From Ramlibacter cellulosilyticus (GTDB lineage Bacteria; Pseudomonadota; Gammaproteobacteria; Burkholderiales; Burkholderiaceae_C), in contig NZ_JACORT010000007.1 of assembly GCF_014297465.1 (NCBI RefSeq), positions 124,001-188,000 on the forward strand: a stretch of 64,000 nt of DNA, written 5' to 3'. Below are positions 6,563 through 14,684 of the stretch, piece by piece. The notes beneath the pieces were generated by a model. It saw nothing but the letters and a program-made list of their open reading frames with translations, was not told the DNA's origin and made no database searches. Every line of letters begins with the position of its first letter. Within the stretch, counting starts at the first letter, position 1. Made by a program: the position numbers and the translations under genes.

Positions 6563-7479
6563 CGGCCAGCGGCGACTGCGGCCTGCCGCCGCGGCACATC
6601 CTGGTGGCGACGGACCTCGGGCTGGCGGCACGCAACGCCACGTGGCGCGCCGCGCAGCTCGCGCGCGCGCACGGCGCCACGCTGCGCCTGCTGCACGTGC
6701 CCGGCGAGCCGCGCGAAGCCGAGGCCGCGCGCACCGCGCTCGCGCAGCTGGCCGAAGCCGTGCAGCTGCGGCTGGGCGTGGCCGCGGACGTGGAGGTCGC
6801 GCGCGGCGACCCCGCGCGCGAGACCTCCCGCGCCGCGCTGGCGGCCGACCTGCTCGTGGTCCCCGCGCGCGAAGGCAGCAGCATGCGCGAACGCATCGCG
6901 GGCACCACGACCGAACGGCTCGTGCGGGCGAGCCGCATTCCCGTGCTCGTCGTCAAGCGGCCGCTCGCGCGCTCCCGCGACCGCACCGATCTCGCGCCGC
7001 CGCCCAAGGACCTCTACGACCGCGTGCTCGCCTGCGTCGACCTCGGGCCCGGATCGGCGGACGTGATCACGGCCGCGACCTGCCTTTCCGCCGATCCGCG
7101 CATGGAGGTCTTCCACGTGGTCGCCCCCGAGAAGCAGGGCGCGCGCGCCGAGGCGGCGGGCACCGGCACGGCCGTGGAGCGCGCGCGGGCGGCGCTGCGG
7201 GAACGCATGGCACAGGCAGGCCCCGCCGCGGACGCACGCGCCGCGGTCGGTTTCGGGCACGCAGGCGCATCCGTCGTCGCGAAGGAACGCGCGGTGGGTG
7301 CCGACCTCATCGTGCTCGGCCGGCGCGAGCGCCGCCTGCTGGGGGACTGGTTCCTGGGCACCGTCACGCGCGAGGTGCTGTCCGGATCGCGCTGCGACGT
7401 GCTGCTGGTGCCGCCACGGCCGCGTTCTTTCGCGGCAGAAAGCGCGGCGGCCACGCCGGACACCTCCGCCGTCGGCTAG
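6559..7479 (+). CDS. Tandem universal stress protein (UspA family)
   Basis: A 306-residue cytosolic protein with two Usp domains, about residues 13-138 and 152-295. Domain 1 begins RHILVATDLGLAARNATW and ends PVLVVKRP; domain 2 begins YDRVLACVDLGPGSADV and ends CDVLLVPPRP. The loop GRREERR-type segment before GTVTREVL in domain 2 approximates the ATP-binding G-x2-G-x9-G(S/T), with the second glycine replaced. The gene overlaps the preceding usp by 4 bases and stops 9 bases before mnhA, so it belongs to the antiporter operon. USPs act in survival of starvation, hypoxia or membrane stress. Confidence 0.9.
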   Translation: MTASGDCGLPPRHILVATDLGLAARNATWRAAQLARAHGATLRLLHVPGEPREAEAARTALAQLAEAVQLRLGVAADVEVARGDPARETSRAALAADLLVVPAREGSSMRERIAGTTTERLVRASRIPVLVVKRPLARSRDRTDLAPPPKDLYDRVLACVDLGPGSADVITAATCLSADPRMEVFHVVAPEKQGARAEAAGTGTAVERARAALRERMAQAGPAADARAAVGFGHAGASVVAKERAVGADLIVLGRRERRLLGDWFLGTVTREVLSGSRCDVLLVPPRPRSFAAESAAATPDTSAVG

Positions 7480-7488
7480 AGTCGGTCC

Positions 7489-10365
7489 ATGCCGCTCTGG
7501 TGGATCGTCCTGCTGCCTTTCGCGGCGAGCCTGCTCGCGGCGGTCCTGCCCACGCGCGCGCGCAACTGGGAGTCGCTGCTCGCCGGCGGCGTGGCGCTCG
7601 CGGTCGCGGGCGGGCTCGCCTCCCTGCACCCGCGCATCGCCGGCGGCGAAGTGCTGCAGGACACCATCTCCTGGCTCCCGTCACTGGGCGTCGACCTGGT
7701 GCTGCGCATCGACGGCTTCGCCTGGATGTTCGGCATGCTGGTGAGCGTGATCGGCGCGCTGGTCGTGCTCTATGCGCGCTACTACCTCTCGGCCGACGAT
7801 CCCGCCGCGCGCTTCTATGCGCTGCTCCTCGGGTTCATGGGTGCCATGCTGGGCGTCGTGCTCTCCGGCAACATCGTGCAGCTGGTGGTGTTCTGGGAGC
7901 TGACCAGCCTCTTCTCCTTCCTGCTGATCGGGTACTGGCACGACCGCAAGGACGCGCGGCGCGGCGCGCGCATGGCGTTCGTGGTCACGGCCTCGGGCGG
8001 GCTCGCGCTGCTCGCGGGCGTGCTGCTGCTGGGGCACGTTGCCGGCAGCTACGAACTCGGCGCCGTGCTGGCCGCGGGCGACAAGGTCAAGGCGGACCCG
8101 CTGTACGTGCCCATCGTGGTGCTCGTGCTGCTCGGCACGCTCACCAAGAGCGCGCAGTTCCCCTTCCACTTCTGGCTGCCGCATGCGATGGCCGCGCCCA
8201 CGCCGGTGTCGGCCTACCTGCACTCGGCGACCATGGTGAAGGCGGGCGTGTTCCTGATGGCGCGGCTGTGGCCGGTGCTCGCCGGTACCGACACCTGGCT
8301 GCTGCTCGTGGGCGGCGCCGGCCTGCTGACGCTGCTGCTCGGCGCCTATCTCGCGATCTTCCAGCAGGACCTGAAGGCGGTGCTCGCGTACTCCACGATC
8401 AGCCACCTGGGCCTCATCACGCTGCTGCTGGGGCTGGGCAGCCCGCTCGCCGCGGTGGCGGCGGTGTTCCACACGATGAACCACGCCACCTTCAAGGCCT
8501 CGCTCTTCATGGCGGTGGGCATCATTGACCACGAGACCGGCACGCGCGACATGCGCCGGCTGCACGGGCTCTACCGCTACATGCCGCACACGGCAAGGCT
8601 CGCGATCATCGCAAGCGCGGCGATGGCGGGCGTGCCGCTGCTGAACGGCTTCCTGTCCAAGGAGATGTTCTTCGCGGAGACGGTGCTGCTGCAGTCGTCC
8701 CCCGTGGTGCAGTGGCTGCTGCCGGTGGCCGCCACGGTGTACGGCGTGCTCGCCGTGGTGTATTCGCTGCGCATCGGGCACCACGTGTTCTTCGGGCCGC
8801 CGCCGGGCGACACGCCGCGCGTGGCGCACGAGCCGGTGCGCTGGATGCGCGCACCGATCGAGATCCTGGTGCTCGCCTGCGTCGTCGTCGGCGTGCTCCC
8901 GGAAGCGGCGGTCGGCGACTTGCTGGCGACCGCGGCCGCGCCGGTGGTGGGCGGCACGCTGCCGGAATACAGCCTCGCGCTGTGGCATGGCTTCAATGCG
9001 CCGATGATCATGAGCCTCGTGGCGCTGGCGGGCGGCGTCGCCGCCTACCTCGTGTTCGCGCGCCTGCGCAGCGAAGGCTGGCTCGAAAGGGCGCCGCTGC
9101 TCGCGCGCACCGATGGCCGCCGCGCCTTCGAATGGCTGCTGGCCGCCGGCACGGACCTCGCGCGGCGCACGGTGCGGCGCACGAGCAGCCGGCACCTGCA
9201 GCGGCAACTGCTCTGGATGGTGGTGGCGGCCGGCAGCACGGCGCTGGCCGCGGCCATCGTGGTGCCCCTCGAATGGGGTTCGCGCCCGCGCGTGCCGGTG
9301 ACGATCGACTTCGTGCTGCTGTGGCTGGTCGGCGGCGCGGCCGCCATCGGCGCCGCCTGGCAGGCGCGGTTCCACCGTCTCTACTCGCTGGTGCTCCTCG
9401 GCGTCACCGGCGTCGTGCTGTGCGTGACCTTCGCGTGGTTCTCCGCCCCCGACCTCGCGCTGACGCAGATCGCGGTCGAATCGGTCACGCTGGTGTTCTT
9501 CCTCCTCGGCCTGCGCTGGCTGCCGAAGCCGCTGGGGAGCGACGAAGTCGAGGGCGTGGCCTGGCGCTCGCTCTGGCGGCGCAGCCGCGACCTGCTGCTG
9601 TCGGTGCTCGCGGGCGCAGGGCTGGCCGCGGTGTCGTACGCGCTCCTCACGCGCACGGGCGCGCAAAGCATCTCGCCTTTCTACCTGGCGAACGCGCTGC
9701 CCGGCGGCGGCGGGCACAACGTCGTGAACGTGATGCTCGTGGACTTCCGCGCGTTCGACACGCTGGGGGAGATCACCGTGCTCGGGATCGTGGGGCTGAG
9801 CGTGTACGCGCTGCTGCGCCGCTTCCGCCCGCCGCGCGAACTCACCGAGGTGCCGCCGCAGCAGCGCCTCGCGCAGCACCAGGCCACCGAGGAACAGGAA
9901 GACCCCGTGCGCGCCTCCCTCGTCGTCCCAGCCGTGCTCGCGCGGCTCATGCTGCCGGTGACGCTGGTCGTGGCCGCCTACCTGTTCCTGCGTGGCCACA
10001 ACCTGCCGGGCGGCGGCTTCGTCGCGGGGTTGACGGTCACCATCGCCTTCGTCGCGCAGTACATGGTGGGCGGCACCCGCTGGTTGGAGGCGCGGCTGGA
10101 CGTGAACCCGCGCGCCTGGATCGCGCTGGGCCTGCTCGGCGCCCTGGCCACCGGGCTCGGCTCGCTCGCGCTCGGCTATCCGCTGCTCACCACGCACACG
10201 GCGCACTTCGCGCTGCCCGTGCTCGGCGAGGTGCACCTGCCCAGCGCGCTCTTCTTCGACCTCGGCGTCTTCCTCGTCGTGCTCGGCTCCACCATGCTCC
10301 TGCTCACCGCTCTCGCCCACCAGTCCGGCCGCGCGCGCCGCCGCCCCTCCGGAGGGAGCGCCTGA
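7489..10365 (+). CDS. mnhA: Mrp/Mnh Na+(K+)/H+ antiporter subunit A with fused subunit-B domain
   Basis: A 958-residue inner-membrane protein related to complex I NuoL. The N-terminal proton-channel domain has FWELTSLFSFLLIGYW and the classic LPHAMAAPTPVSAYLHSATM region with the lysine of MVKAGVF. The middle carries the MrpA C-terminal extension. The last 130 residues (from about 815, LMLPVTLVVAAYLFLRGHN then LPGGGFVAGL) form an MrpB domain, so A and B are fused as in group-2 Mrp/Pha systems. No separate mnhB follows. The complex exchanges cytosolic Na+ or K+ for protons, for pH and salt homeostasis. The TGA overlaps the mnhC ATG. Confidence 0.95.
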   Translation: MPLWWIVLLPFAASLLAAVLPTRARNWESLLAGGVALAVAGGLASLHPRIAGGEVLQDTISWLPSLGVDLVLRIDGFAWMFGMLVSVIGALVVLYARYYLSADDPAARFYALLLGFMGAMLGVVLSGNIVQLVVFWELTSLFSFLLIGYWHDRKDARRGARMAFVVTASGGLALLAGVLLLGHVAGSYELGAVLAAGDKVKADPLYVPIVVLVLLGTLTKSAQFPFHFWLPHAMAAPTPVSAYLHSATMVKAGVFLMARLWPVLAGTDTWLLLVGGAGLLTLLLGAYLAIFQQDLKAVLAYSTISHLGLITLLLGLGSPLAAVAAVFHTMNHATFKASLFMAVGIIDHETGTRDMRRLHGLYRYMPHTARLAIIASAAMAGVPLLNGFLSKEMFFAETVLLQSSPVVQWLLPVAATVYGVLAVVYSLRIGHHVFFGPPPGDTPRVAHEPVRWMRAPIEILVLACVVVGVLPEAAVGDLLATAAAPVVGGTLPEYSLALWHGFNAPMIMSLVALAGGVAAYLVFARLRSEGWLERAPLLARTDGRRAFEWLLAAGTDLARRTVRRTSSRHLQRQLLWMVVAAGSTALAAAIVVPLEWGSRPRVPVTIDFVLLWLVGGAAAIGAAWQARFHRLYSLVLLGVTGVVLCVTFAWFSAPDLALTQIAVESVTLVFFLLGLRWLPKPLGSDEVEGVAWRSLWRRSRDLLLSVLAGAGLAAVSYALLTRTGAQSISPFYLANALPGGGGHNVVNVMLVDFRAFDTLGEITVLGIVGLSVYALLRRFRPPRELTEVPPQQRLAQHQATEEQEDPVRASLVVPAVLARLMLPVTLVVAAYLFLRGHNLPGGGFVAGLTVTIAFVAQYMVGGTRWLEARLDVNPRAWIALGLLGALATGLGSLALGYPLLTTHTAHFALPVLGEVHLPSALFFDLGVFLVVLGSTMLLLTALAHQSGRARRRPSGGSA

Positions 10366-10709
10366 TGGAAGCCGTGATCGCGATCGCCATCGGCGTATTG
10401 ACGGCGGCTGGCGTGTGGCTGGTGCTGCGGCCGCGGACTTTCCAGGTGCTCGTGGGCCTGTCGCTGCTCTCGTACGCGACCAACCTGTTCATCTTCAGCG
10501 TGGGCAGCCTGTCCATCGCGCGCGAGCCCATCGTGCAGCCCGGGGTCACGCCAGACCTCGTGCAGTACACCGACCCGTTGCCGCAGTCGCTGGTGCTCAC
10601 CGCGATCGTGATCGGGTTCGCGACCACGGCCTTGTTCCTCGTCGTGCTGCTCGCCCTGCGCGGGCTGACGGACAGCGACCACGTCGACGGCGAGGAGGAG
10701 CGGCCTTGA
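10365..10709 (+). CDS. mnhC: Mrp/Mnh antiporter subunit C
   Basis: A 114-residue NuoK-like membrane protein with three predicted helices (residues 3-22, 28-50 and 75-100). VLVGLSLLSYATNLFIFSVG and DPLPQSLVLTAIVIGFATTA match MnhC/MrpC; the TAIVIGFA helix is the family hallmark. The ATG shares one base with the mnhA stop, and the TGA overlaps the TTG of mnhD, so stoichiometric translation is likely. Length is normal. Confidence 0.93.
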   Translation: MEAVIAIAIGVLTAAGVWLVLRPRTFQVLVGLSLLSYATNLFIFSVGSLSIAREPIVQPGVTPDLVQYTDPLPQSLVLTAIVIGFATTALFLVVLLALRGLTDSDHVDGEEERP

Positions 10710-12346
10710 GTCCGGGCCCGCACCTGCTTGCTGCGCCCGTGTTGCTGCCGCTGGCGACCGCGGCCGTCCTGCTCGCCGTCGGCGAACGCTGGCGCGGTGC
10801 GAAGGCGGCGCTGAGCCTGGCCTCGCTGCTTGCGAGCCTGGTGCTCGCCTGCGGCCTGCTCGCGTGGGCGCAGGGCGCCGCGGTCCCCGCGGTGTACTTG
10901 CCAGGCAACTGGCCGGTGCCTTTCGGCATCGTGCTCGTCCTCGACGGGCTCTCCGCCGGCATGCTGGTGCTCGCTGCATCCACGGCCCTGGCAGGCCTGC
11001 TCTTCTCCCTCGCGCGCTGGCACCGCGCGGGCGTGCACTTCCACCCGCTGCTGCAACTGCAGCTGGCGGGACTGAACGGCGCCTTCCTCACGGGCGACCT
11101 GTTCAACCTGTTCGTCTTCTTCGAGGTGCTGCTCGCGGCCTCCTACGCCCTGCTGCTGCACGGCGGCGGGACCAGCCGCGTGCGTCCGGGCCTGCACTAC
11201 ATCGCGGTGAACCTGGTCGCGTCCTTCCTGTTCCTGATGGGCGTGGCCTTGCTCTACGGCGTGACCGGCACGCTGAACATGGCCGACATCGCCCGCAAGC
11301 TGCCGCTCGTGCCGCTGGAGGACCGCGGGCTGCTGCACGCGGCGGCGGCCCTGCTGGCCGTGGCCTTCCTCGCGAAGGCGGGGTTCTGGCCGCTGAACTT
11401 CTGGTTGCCCCGCGCCTATGCGGCGGCCAGCGCGCCGTCGGCGGCCGTGTTCACGACGCTGACCAAGGTCGGCGTGTACGCGGTGCTGCGGCTGTGGACG
11501 CTGTGCTTTCCCACCAGCGCCGATTTCTCCGCGCATTTCGGCGGCGGCCTGCTGGTGTGGGGCGGGCTGGCGACGCTTGCCTTCGGCGCCATCGGCATGC
11601 TGCGCTCGCAGCAGCTCGGGCGCGTTGCGGGCTACAGCATCATCTCTTCCTCGGGCACCGTCGTCGCGGCGGCGGGGCTCGACACGCCGGCGCTCACGGC
11701 GGGAGCGCTCGTCTACCTCGCGAGTTCCACGCTCGGCGCCGCCGCCCTCTTCCTGCTGGCGGAACTCGTGGAGCGCAGGCGCCAGGCGGAAGTGGACCCG
11801 CCGCGCGCGGACACGGGCGGCCGCCTGCCGCGCTTCGGCGAGGCCTCGCCGATCGACGCCAACCTCGACGACCGCCAGGTGCCGCTGGTGGGCCGAGCGA
11901 TCCCCGCATCGCTGGCGCTGCTCGCCACCGCCTTCCTCCTGTGCACGCTGGTGGTCGCCGGCATGCCGCCCTTGTCCGGCTTCGTCGGCAAGCTCGCGAT
12001 GCTGCGCGCCATCACCGAGGCCCGCTTCGCACCGGCCCCGCAGTTCGCCGCCTGGCTGCTGTTCGCGCTGCTGATCTTCTCCAGCTTCACCGGCAGCGTC
12101 GCGCTGCTGCGCGCCTTCTCCACGCATTTCTGGGCCTCGTACCAGCGCACGCCCGCGACCCTGCGCATCGCCGAGATGCTGCCGGTGGGCCTGCTGCTGG
12201 CGGCCTGCATCGCGCTGGCGGCCGGCGGCGAGCGCGTCCTCGCGTTCACCGCGGGCGTCGCGGCCGCGCTGCATGCGCCCGACCGCTACGTGCAGACCGT
12301 GTTCGAGGCGCAACCCGTGCCCTCCCCGACCGGGAGCAGGCCGTGA
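10706..12346 (+). CDS. mnhD: Mrp/Mnh antiporter subunit D
   Basis: A 546-residue NuoN/M-like proton-channel subunit. LFNLFVFFEVLLAASYALLL carries the conserved membrane glutamate and FLAKAGFWPLNFWLPRAYAA the conserved lysine and LP motif. I place the start at the TTG at 10706 because it overlaps the mnhC stop (TTGA) and gives the normal N-terminus; no ATG is suitably placed. A hydrophilic stretch of about 45 residues near 355-400 (ERRRQAEVDPPRADTGG) is a cytosolic loop. The stop overlaps the GTG of mnhE. Confidence 0.93.
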   Translation: MSPGPHLLAAPVLLPLATAAVLLAVGERWRGAKAALSLASLLASLVLACGLLAWAQGAAVPAVYLPGNWPVPFGIVLVLDGLSAGMLVLAASTALAGLLFSLARWHRAGVHFHPLLQLQLAGLNGAFLTGDLFNLFVFFEVLLAASYALLLHGGGTSRVRPGLHYIAVNLVASFLFLMGVALLYGVTGTLNMADIARKLPLVPLEDRGLLHAAAALLAVAFLAKAGFWPLNFWLPRAYAAASAPSAAVFTTLTKVGVYAVLRLWTLCFPTSADFSAHFGGGLLVWGGLATLAFGAIGMLRSQQLGRVAGYSIISSSGTVVAAAGLDTPALTAGALVYLASSTLGAAALFLLAELVERRRQAEVDPPRADTGGRLPRFGEASPIDANLDDRQVPLVGRAIPASLALLATAFLLCTLVVAGMPPLSGFVGKLAMLRAITEARFAPAPQFAAWLLFALLIFSSFTGSVALLRAFSTHFWASYQRTPATLRIAEMLPVGLLLAACIALAAGGERVLAFTAGVAAALHAPDRYVQTVFEAQPVPSPTGSRP

Positions 12347-12831
12347 GGCGCTGGTTCCCGTCGCTGCCGCTGTCCGCCGGGCTGCTGGCGCTGTGGCTGC
12401 TGCTGAACGACTCGGTCGCACCCGCGGACCTGCTGCTCGGGGCGATCCTCGCGTTCCTCGCGCCCCTCGTGGCGGCGCCGCTGAAGCCGGCCGGCCCGCG
12501 CCTGCGCAAGCCGCTCGTGCTCGCGCGCCTGGTGCTGCGCGTGGGCCGCGACGTCGTCGTCTCGGCGCTGGAAGTCGCCGCGGGGGTGCTGCGCGCCGGC
12601 AGGCACGCCCCGCGCGGGCGCTTCGTGGACGTGCCCCTGGACCTGCACGACCCGCACGGCCTGGCGGCGCTCGCCATCATCACGGCGGTGGTGCCCGGCA
12701 CGGTGTGGTGCGACCTGGCCGCCGACCGCAGCCACCTCCTGATCCACGTGTTCGACCTCGAGGACGAGGACGCCTTCATCGCGATGTACAAGCAGCGCTA
12801 CGAACTGCCGCTCAAGGAGATCTTCGGATGA
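12343..12831 (+). CDS. mnhE: Mrp/Mnh antiporter subunit E
   Basis: A 162-residue subunit with two N-terminal hydrophobic segments (SLPLSAGLLALWLLLNDSV, then LLLGAILAFLAPLVAAPL) and a soluble C-terminal part containing LAIITAVVPGTVWCDLAADR, the most conserved MnhE region. The GTG start lies inside the mnhD stop (GTGA). MnhE is needed for assembly of the complex in several bacteria. Length is typical. Confidence 0.92.
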   Translation: MRRWFPSLPLSAGLLALWLLLNDSVAPADLLLGAILAFLAPLVAAPLKPAGPRLRKPLVLARLVLRVGRDVVVSALEVAAGVLRAGRHAPRGRFVDVPLDLHDPHGLAALAIITAVVPGTVWCDLAADRSHLLIHVFDLEDEDAFIAMYKQRYELPLKEIFG

Positions 12832-13103
12832 CCCTGCTCGATGGCGCCATCACGGCGACGCTGGTGCTGTACTGCCTGGCGATGATCGTGGGCCTCGCCC
12901 GCCTGTTCCGGGGGCCGCGCGCGCAGGACCGAGTGGTCGCGTTCGACTTCGTGTTCACCGTGGCCCTGCTCGCCGTGCTGGTGCTCGCCATCCGCTACGA
13001 CAGCAGCATGTACTTCGACGCGGCGCTGCTGATGGCGGTGTTCGGCTTCCTCGGGTCCGCGGCCCTCGGCAAGTTCCTGCTGCGCGGGGAGGTGATCGAA
13101 TGA
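12828..13103 (+). CDS. mnhF: Mrp/Mnh antiporter subunit F
   Basis: A 91-residue membrane protein with three helices. LARLFRGPRAQDRVVAFDF is the MnhF signature with the conserved GPxxxDRV motif, followed by VLVLAIRYDSSMYFDAALLMA. It overlaps mnhE and mnhG by 4 bases each (ATGA). Usual length is 85-95 residues. Confidence 0.92.
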   Translation: MTLLDGAITATLVLYCLAMIVGLARLFRGPRAQDRVVAFDFVFTVALLAVLVLAIRYDSSMYFDAALLMAVFGFLGSAALGKFLLRGEVIE

Positions 13104-13444
13104 TCGTGCAGGTGCTCGTCGCGCTGCTGCTGCTCGCGAGCGGCGCGCTGGTGCTCACCGCGGCGCTGGGCCTGTGGCGGCTGGAGGACTTCTTCCTGCG
13201 CATGCACGCGCCGGCGCTGGCCAACACGCTCGCGAGCTGGGCGGTCGCGCTCGCGTCCATCGTGTACTTCACCGCGGGCACCGGCCGGCTCGCGCTGCAC
13301 CAGTGGGTGATCGTGGTGGTGCTGTGCATCACGGTGCCGATCACCACCGCGGTGGTGGCGCGGGCCGCGCTGTTCCGCACGAGGGTGGAGCGCATGCTGA
13401 CGAAGGCGGCCGACGCGACGCGCGGCGATCCACCCCCGTCCTAG
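13100..13444 (+). CDS. mnhG: Mrp/Mnh antiporter subunit G
   Basis: A 114-residue membrane protein and the last subunit of the complex. GLWRLEDFFLRMHAPALANTL is the MnhG signature (usually 'RMHAPTKAxTLG'), here with ALANTLAS; three membrane helices follow the normal pattern. It overlaps mnhF by 4 bases. A usp gene follows after 27 bases, so the operon continues. Confidence 0.92.
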   Translation: MIVQVLVALLLLASGALVLTAALGLWRLEDFFLRMHAPALANTLASWAVALASIVYFTAGTGRLALHQWVIVVVLCITVPITTAVVARAALFRTRVERMLTKAADATRGDPPPS

Positions 13445-13471
13445 AATGAACTTCGCTTCGAGGAGCCGACG

Positions 13472-14353
13472 ATGAACGCACTGCAGCGGCTGCTGGCCGC
13501 CACGGACCTCTCCGCTCCCGCGCGGCATGCGGTCGAACGCGCCGCCCTGGTGGCACGCGCCACCGGCGCGCGGCTCGACCTGGTGCACGTCGCGGCCTAC
13601 TCCCGCGTCGACGAACTGCGCCGCCTCGTCGCGGGCCTGCCCGAAGACGTCGCGTCGCGCATGCGCGAGCAGACGCAGATGCTGGTGGACGCGCTCGCGG
13701 CCGTCGTGCGCGAACGCCATGGCGTGGAAGCCGCGACGCACGTGGCCACCGGACCGCTGCTGCAGGCCATCGACGCTGCCGCCGCCGCCGTCGACGCCGA
13801 CCTGCTCGTGCTGGGCGCCCGCGGCAGCAGCATGCTGCGCCACCTGGTCCTCGGTTCCACCGCGGCGCGCCTCATCGACGTGTGCACGCGGCCGCTGCTC
13901 GTGGTGAAGCGCCCGGCGGTCGCCGAGTACCGCTGCGTGCTGGTGCCCGTGGATTTCTCCGAGGCTTCGCTGCCCGCCCTGCGGCTCGCGCGGGCCGTGG
14001 CGCCGCGCGCGCGGCTCGTGCCCATGCACGCCTACGAAGCGCCCTTCGAAGGCAAGCTGCGCGTCGCGAGCGTGGAGGAGCGCTACCTCGAGGAGTACCG
14101 CGAGCAGGCACGCGTCGAGGCGGAAGCGAAGATGGCGTCGCTGTGCGACGAGGCGGGCCTGCGGGAAGGCACGTACCCGATGGTCGTGCACGGCTCCGCG
14201 CCCGAACGCATCCTGGCCCTCGAAGACGACGAGGACTGCGACCTCGTCGTCATGGGGCGGCAGGGACAGAGCCGCGTCGAGGACCTGCTCCTGGGCAGCG
14301 TCAGCCGGCGCGTGCTGGCCGAAGCCGAGGCCGACGTCCTCGTGCTTCCCTGA
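13472..14353 (+). CDS. Tandem universal stress protein with two intact ATP loops
   Basis: A 293-residue protein with two complete Usp domains. GARGSSMLRHLVLGST and GRQGQSRVEDLLLGSV both fit the ATP-binding consensus G-x2-G-x9-G(S/T), in contrast to the other three USPs in this region. The domain starts are QRLLAATDLSAPARHAVERA and YRCVLVPVDFSEASLPALRL. A GAGGAG ribosome-binding site precedes the ATG, 27 bases after mnhG; no promoter is visible between them, so it is probably the last gene of the operon from promoter B. Confidence 0.92.
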   Translation: MNALQRLLAATDLSAPARHAVERAALVARATGARLDLVHVAAYSRVDELRRLVAGLPEDVASRMREQTQMLVDALAAVVRERHGVEAATHVATGPLLQAIDAAAAAVDADLLVLGARGSSMLRHLVLGSTAARLIDVCTRPLLVVKRPAVAEYRCVLVPVDFSEASLPALRLARAVAPRARLVPMHAYEAPFEGKLRVASVEERYLEEYREQARVEAEAKMASLCDEAGLREGTYPMVVHGSAPERILALEDDEDCDLVVMGRQGQSRVEDLLLGSVSRRVLAEAEADVLVLP

Positions 14354-14373
14354 GGAGTGCACGCGCCGCGCGC

Positions 14374-14400
14374 AATGCCCTTGCATTCCTTGCCAGAATG
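14374..14400. promoter_or_regulatory. Operator C: overlapping palindromes
   Basis: AATGC-CCTT-GCATT (14374-14387) overlaps CATTC-CTTGCCA-GAATG (14384-14400); both dyads are perfect here, the best copy in the window. The right edge is 27 bases from the -10 of promoter C, the same as for promoter B. Confidence 0.6.
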
Positions 14401-14427
14401 GATTCGCCGCTTTCCGGTACCTCGGCC

Positions 14428-14433
14428 TATACT
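14428..14433 (+). promoter_or_regulatory. Promoter C, -10 TATACT
   Basis: TATACT with no good -35 (CGCCGC at 17-base spacing). The ATG of leader ORF C starts 7 bases downstream. The promoter would serve the five-gene set from 14685 to 17202. Confidence 0.5.
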
Positions 14434-14440
14434 CTTGCGC

Positions 14441-14566
14441 ATGGCACGTTTTCCCACGTCGCATCCCACCGCTTCCGCCGCGCTGCTCCGTGCCGCACGC
14501 GGCGTGCGGGCGCTCGCGACCACGCCTGTGCAGGCGGGTCCGCGGCGAACGCCCGCACATTCCTAG
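14441..14566 (+). CDS. Leader ORF C, 41 codons ending RTPAHS-stop
   Basis: An ATG-to-TAG frame at the predicted transcription start, beginning MARFPTSHP and ending RTPAHS. Start and end match leader ORF B (MARHPSMHP ... RTPAHS) while the middle (LLRAARGVRALATTPVQAG) is different. It uses TAG instead of TGA but keeps the stop in contact with the hairpin. No Shine-Dalgarno. Confidence 0.55.
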   Translation: MARFPTSHPTASAALLRAARGVRALATTPVQAGPRRTPAHS

Positions 14567-14618
14567 GCCCGGCGGCCGCCCTTCCTCCCTTCTAGCGCCA
14601 TTCCATCGACCGCCGGGC
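14567..14618 (+). promoter_or_regulatory. Leader hairpin C
   Basis: GCCCGGCGG pairs with CCGCCGGGC; a C-A mismatch and one more C-G pair extend it. The loop starts GCCCTTCCTCCCTTC, again pyrimidine rich. It ends 66 bases before the ATG of the rnk-like gene, whose TGGAGTGCCC leader is also found before speDE. No U-run. Confidence 0.68.
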
Positions 14619-14684
14619 TCACACCCGGCGTGTCCGCGAACCGAGCCTTCGTGCCCGGCCCTTCGCTTTTCGATTGGAGTGCCC

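Noticed and set aside
7681-10320. An open frame of about 880 codons antisense to mnhA
   Set aside because: The translation is low-complexity His/Arg/Gln/Glu sequence, the mirror of membrane-helix codons; mnhA on the other strand is unambiguous.
14374-14400. A sigma-54 promoter in the TTGCA/TGGC region
   Set aside because: On either strand the GG-N10-GC spacing of -24/-12 elements is not met (8 bases instead of 10), while a good -10 box follows at a constant distance.
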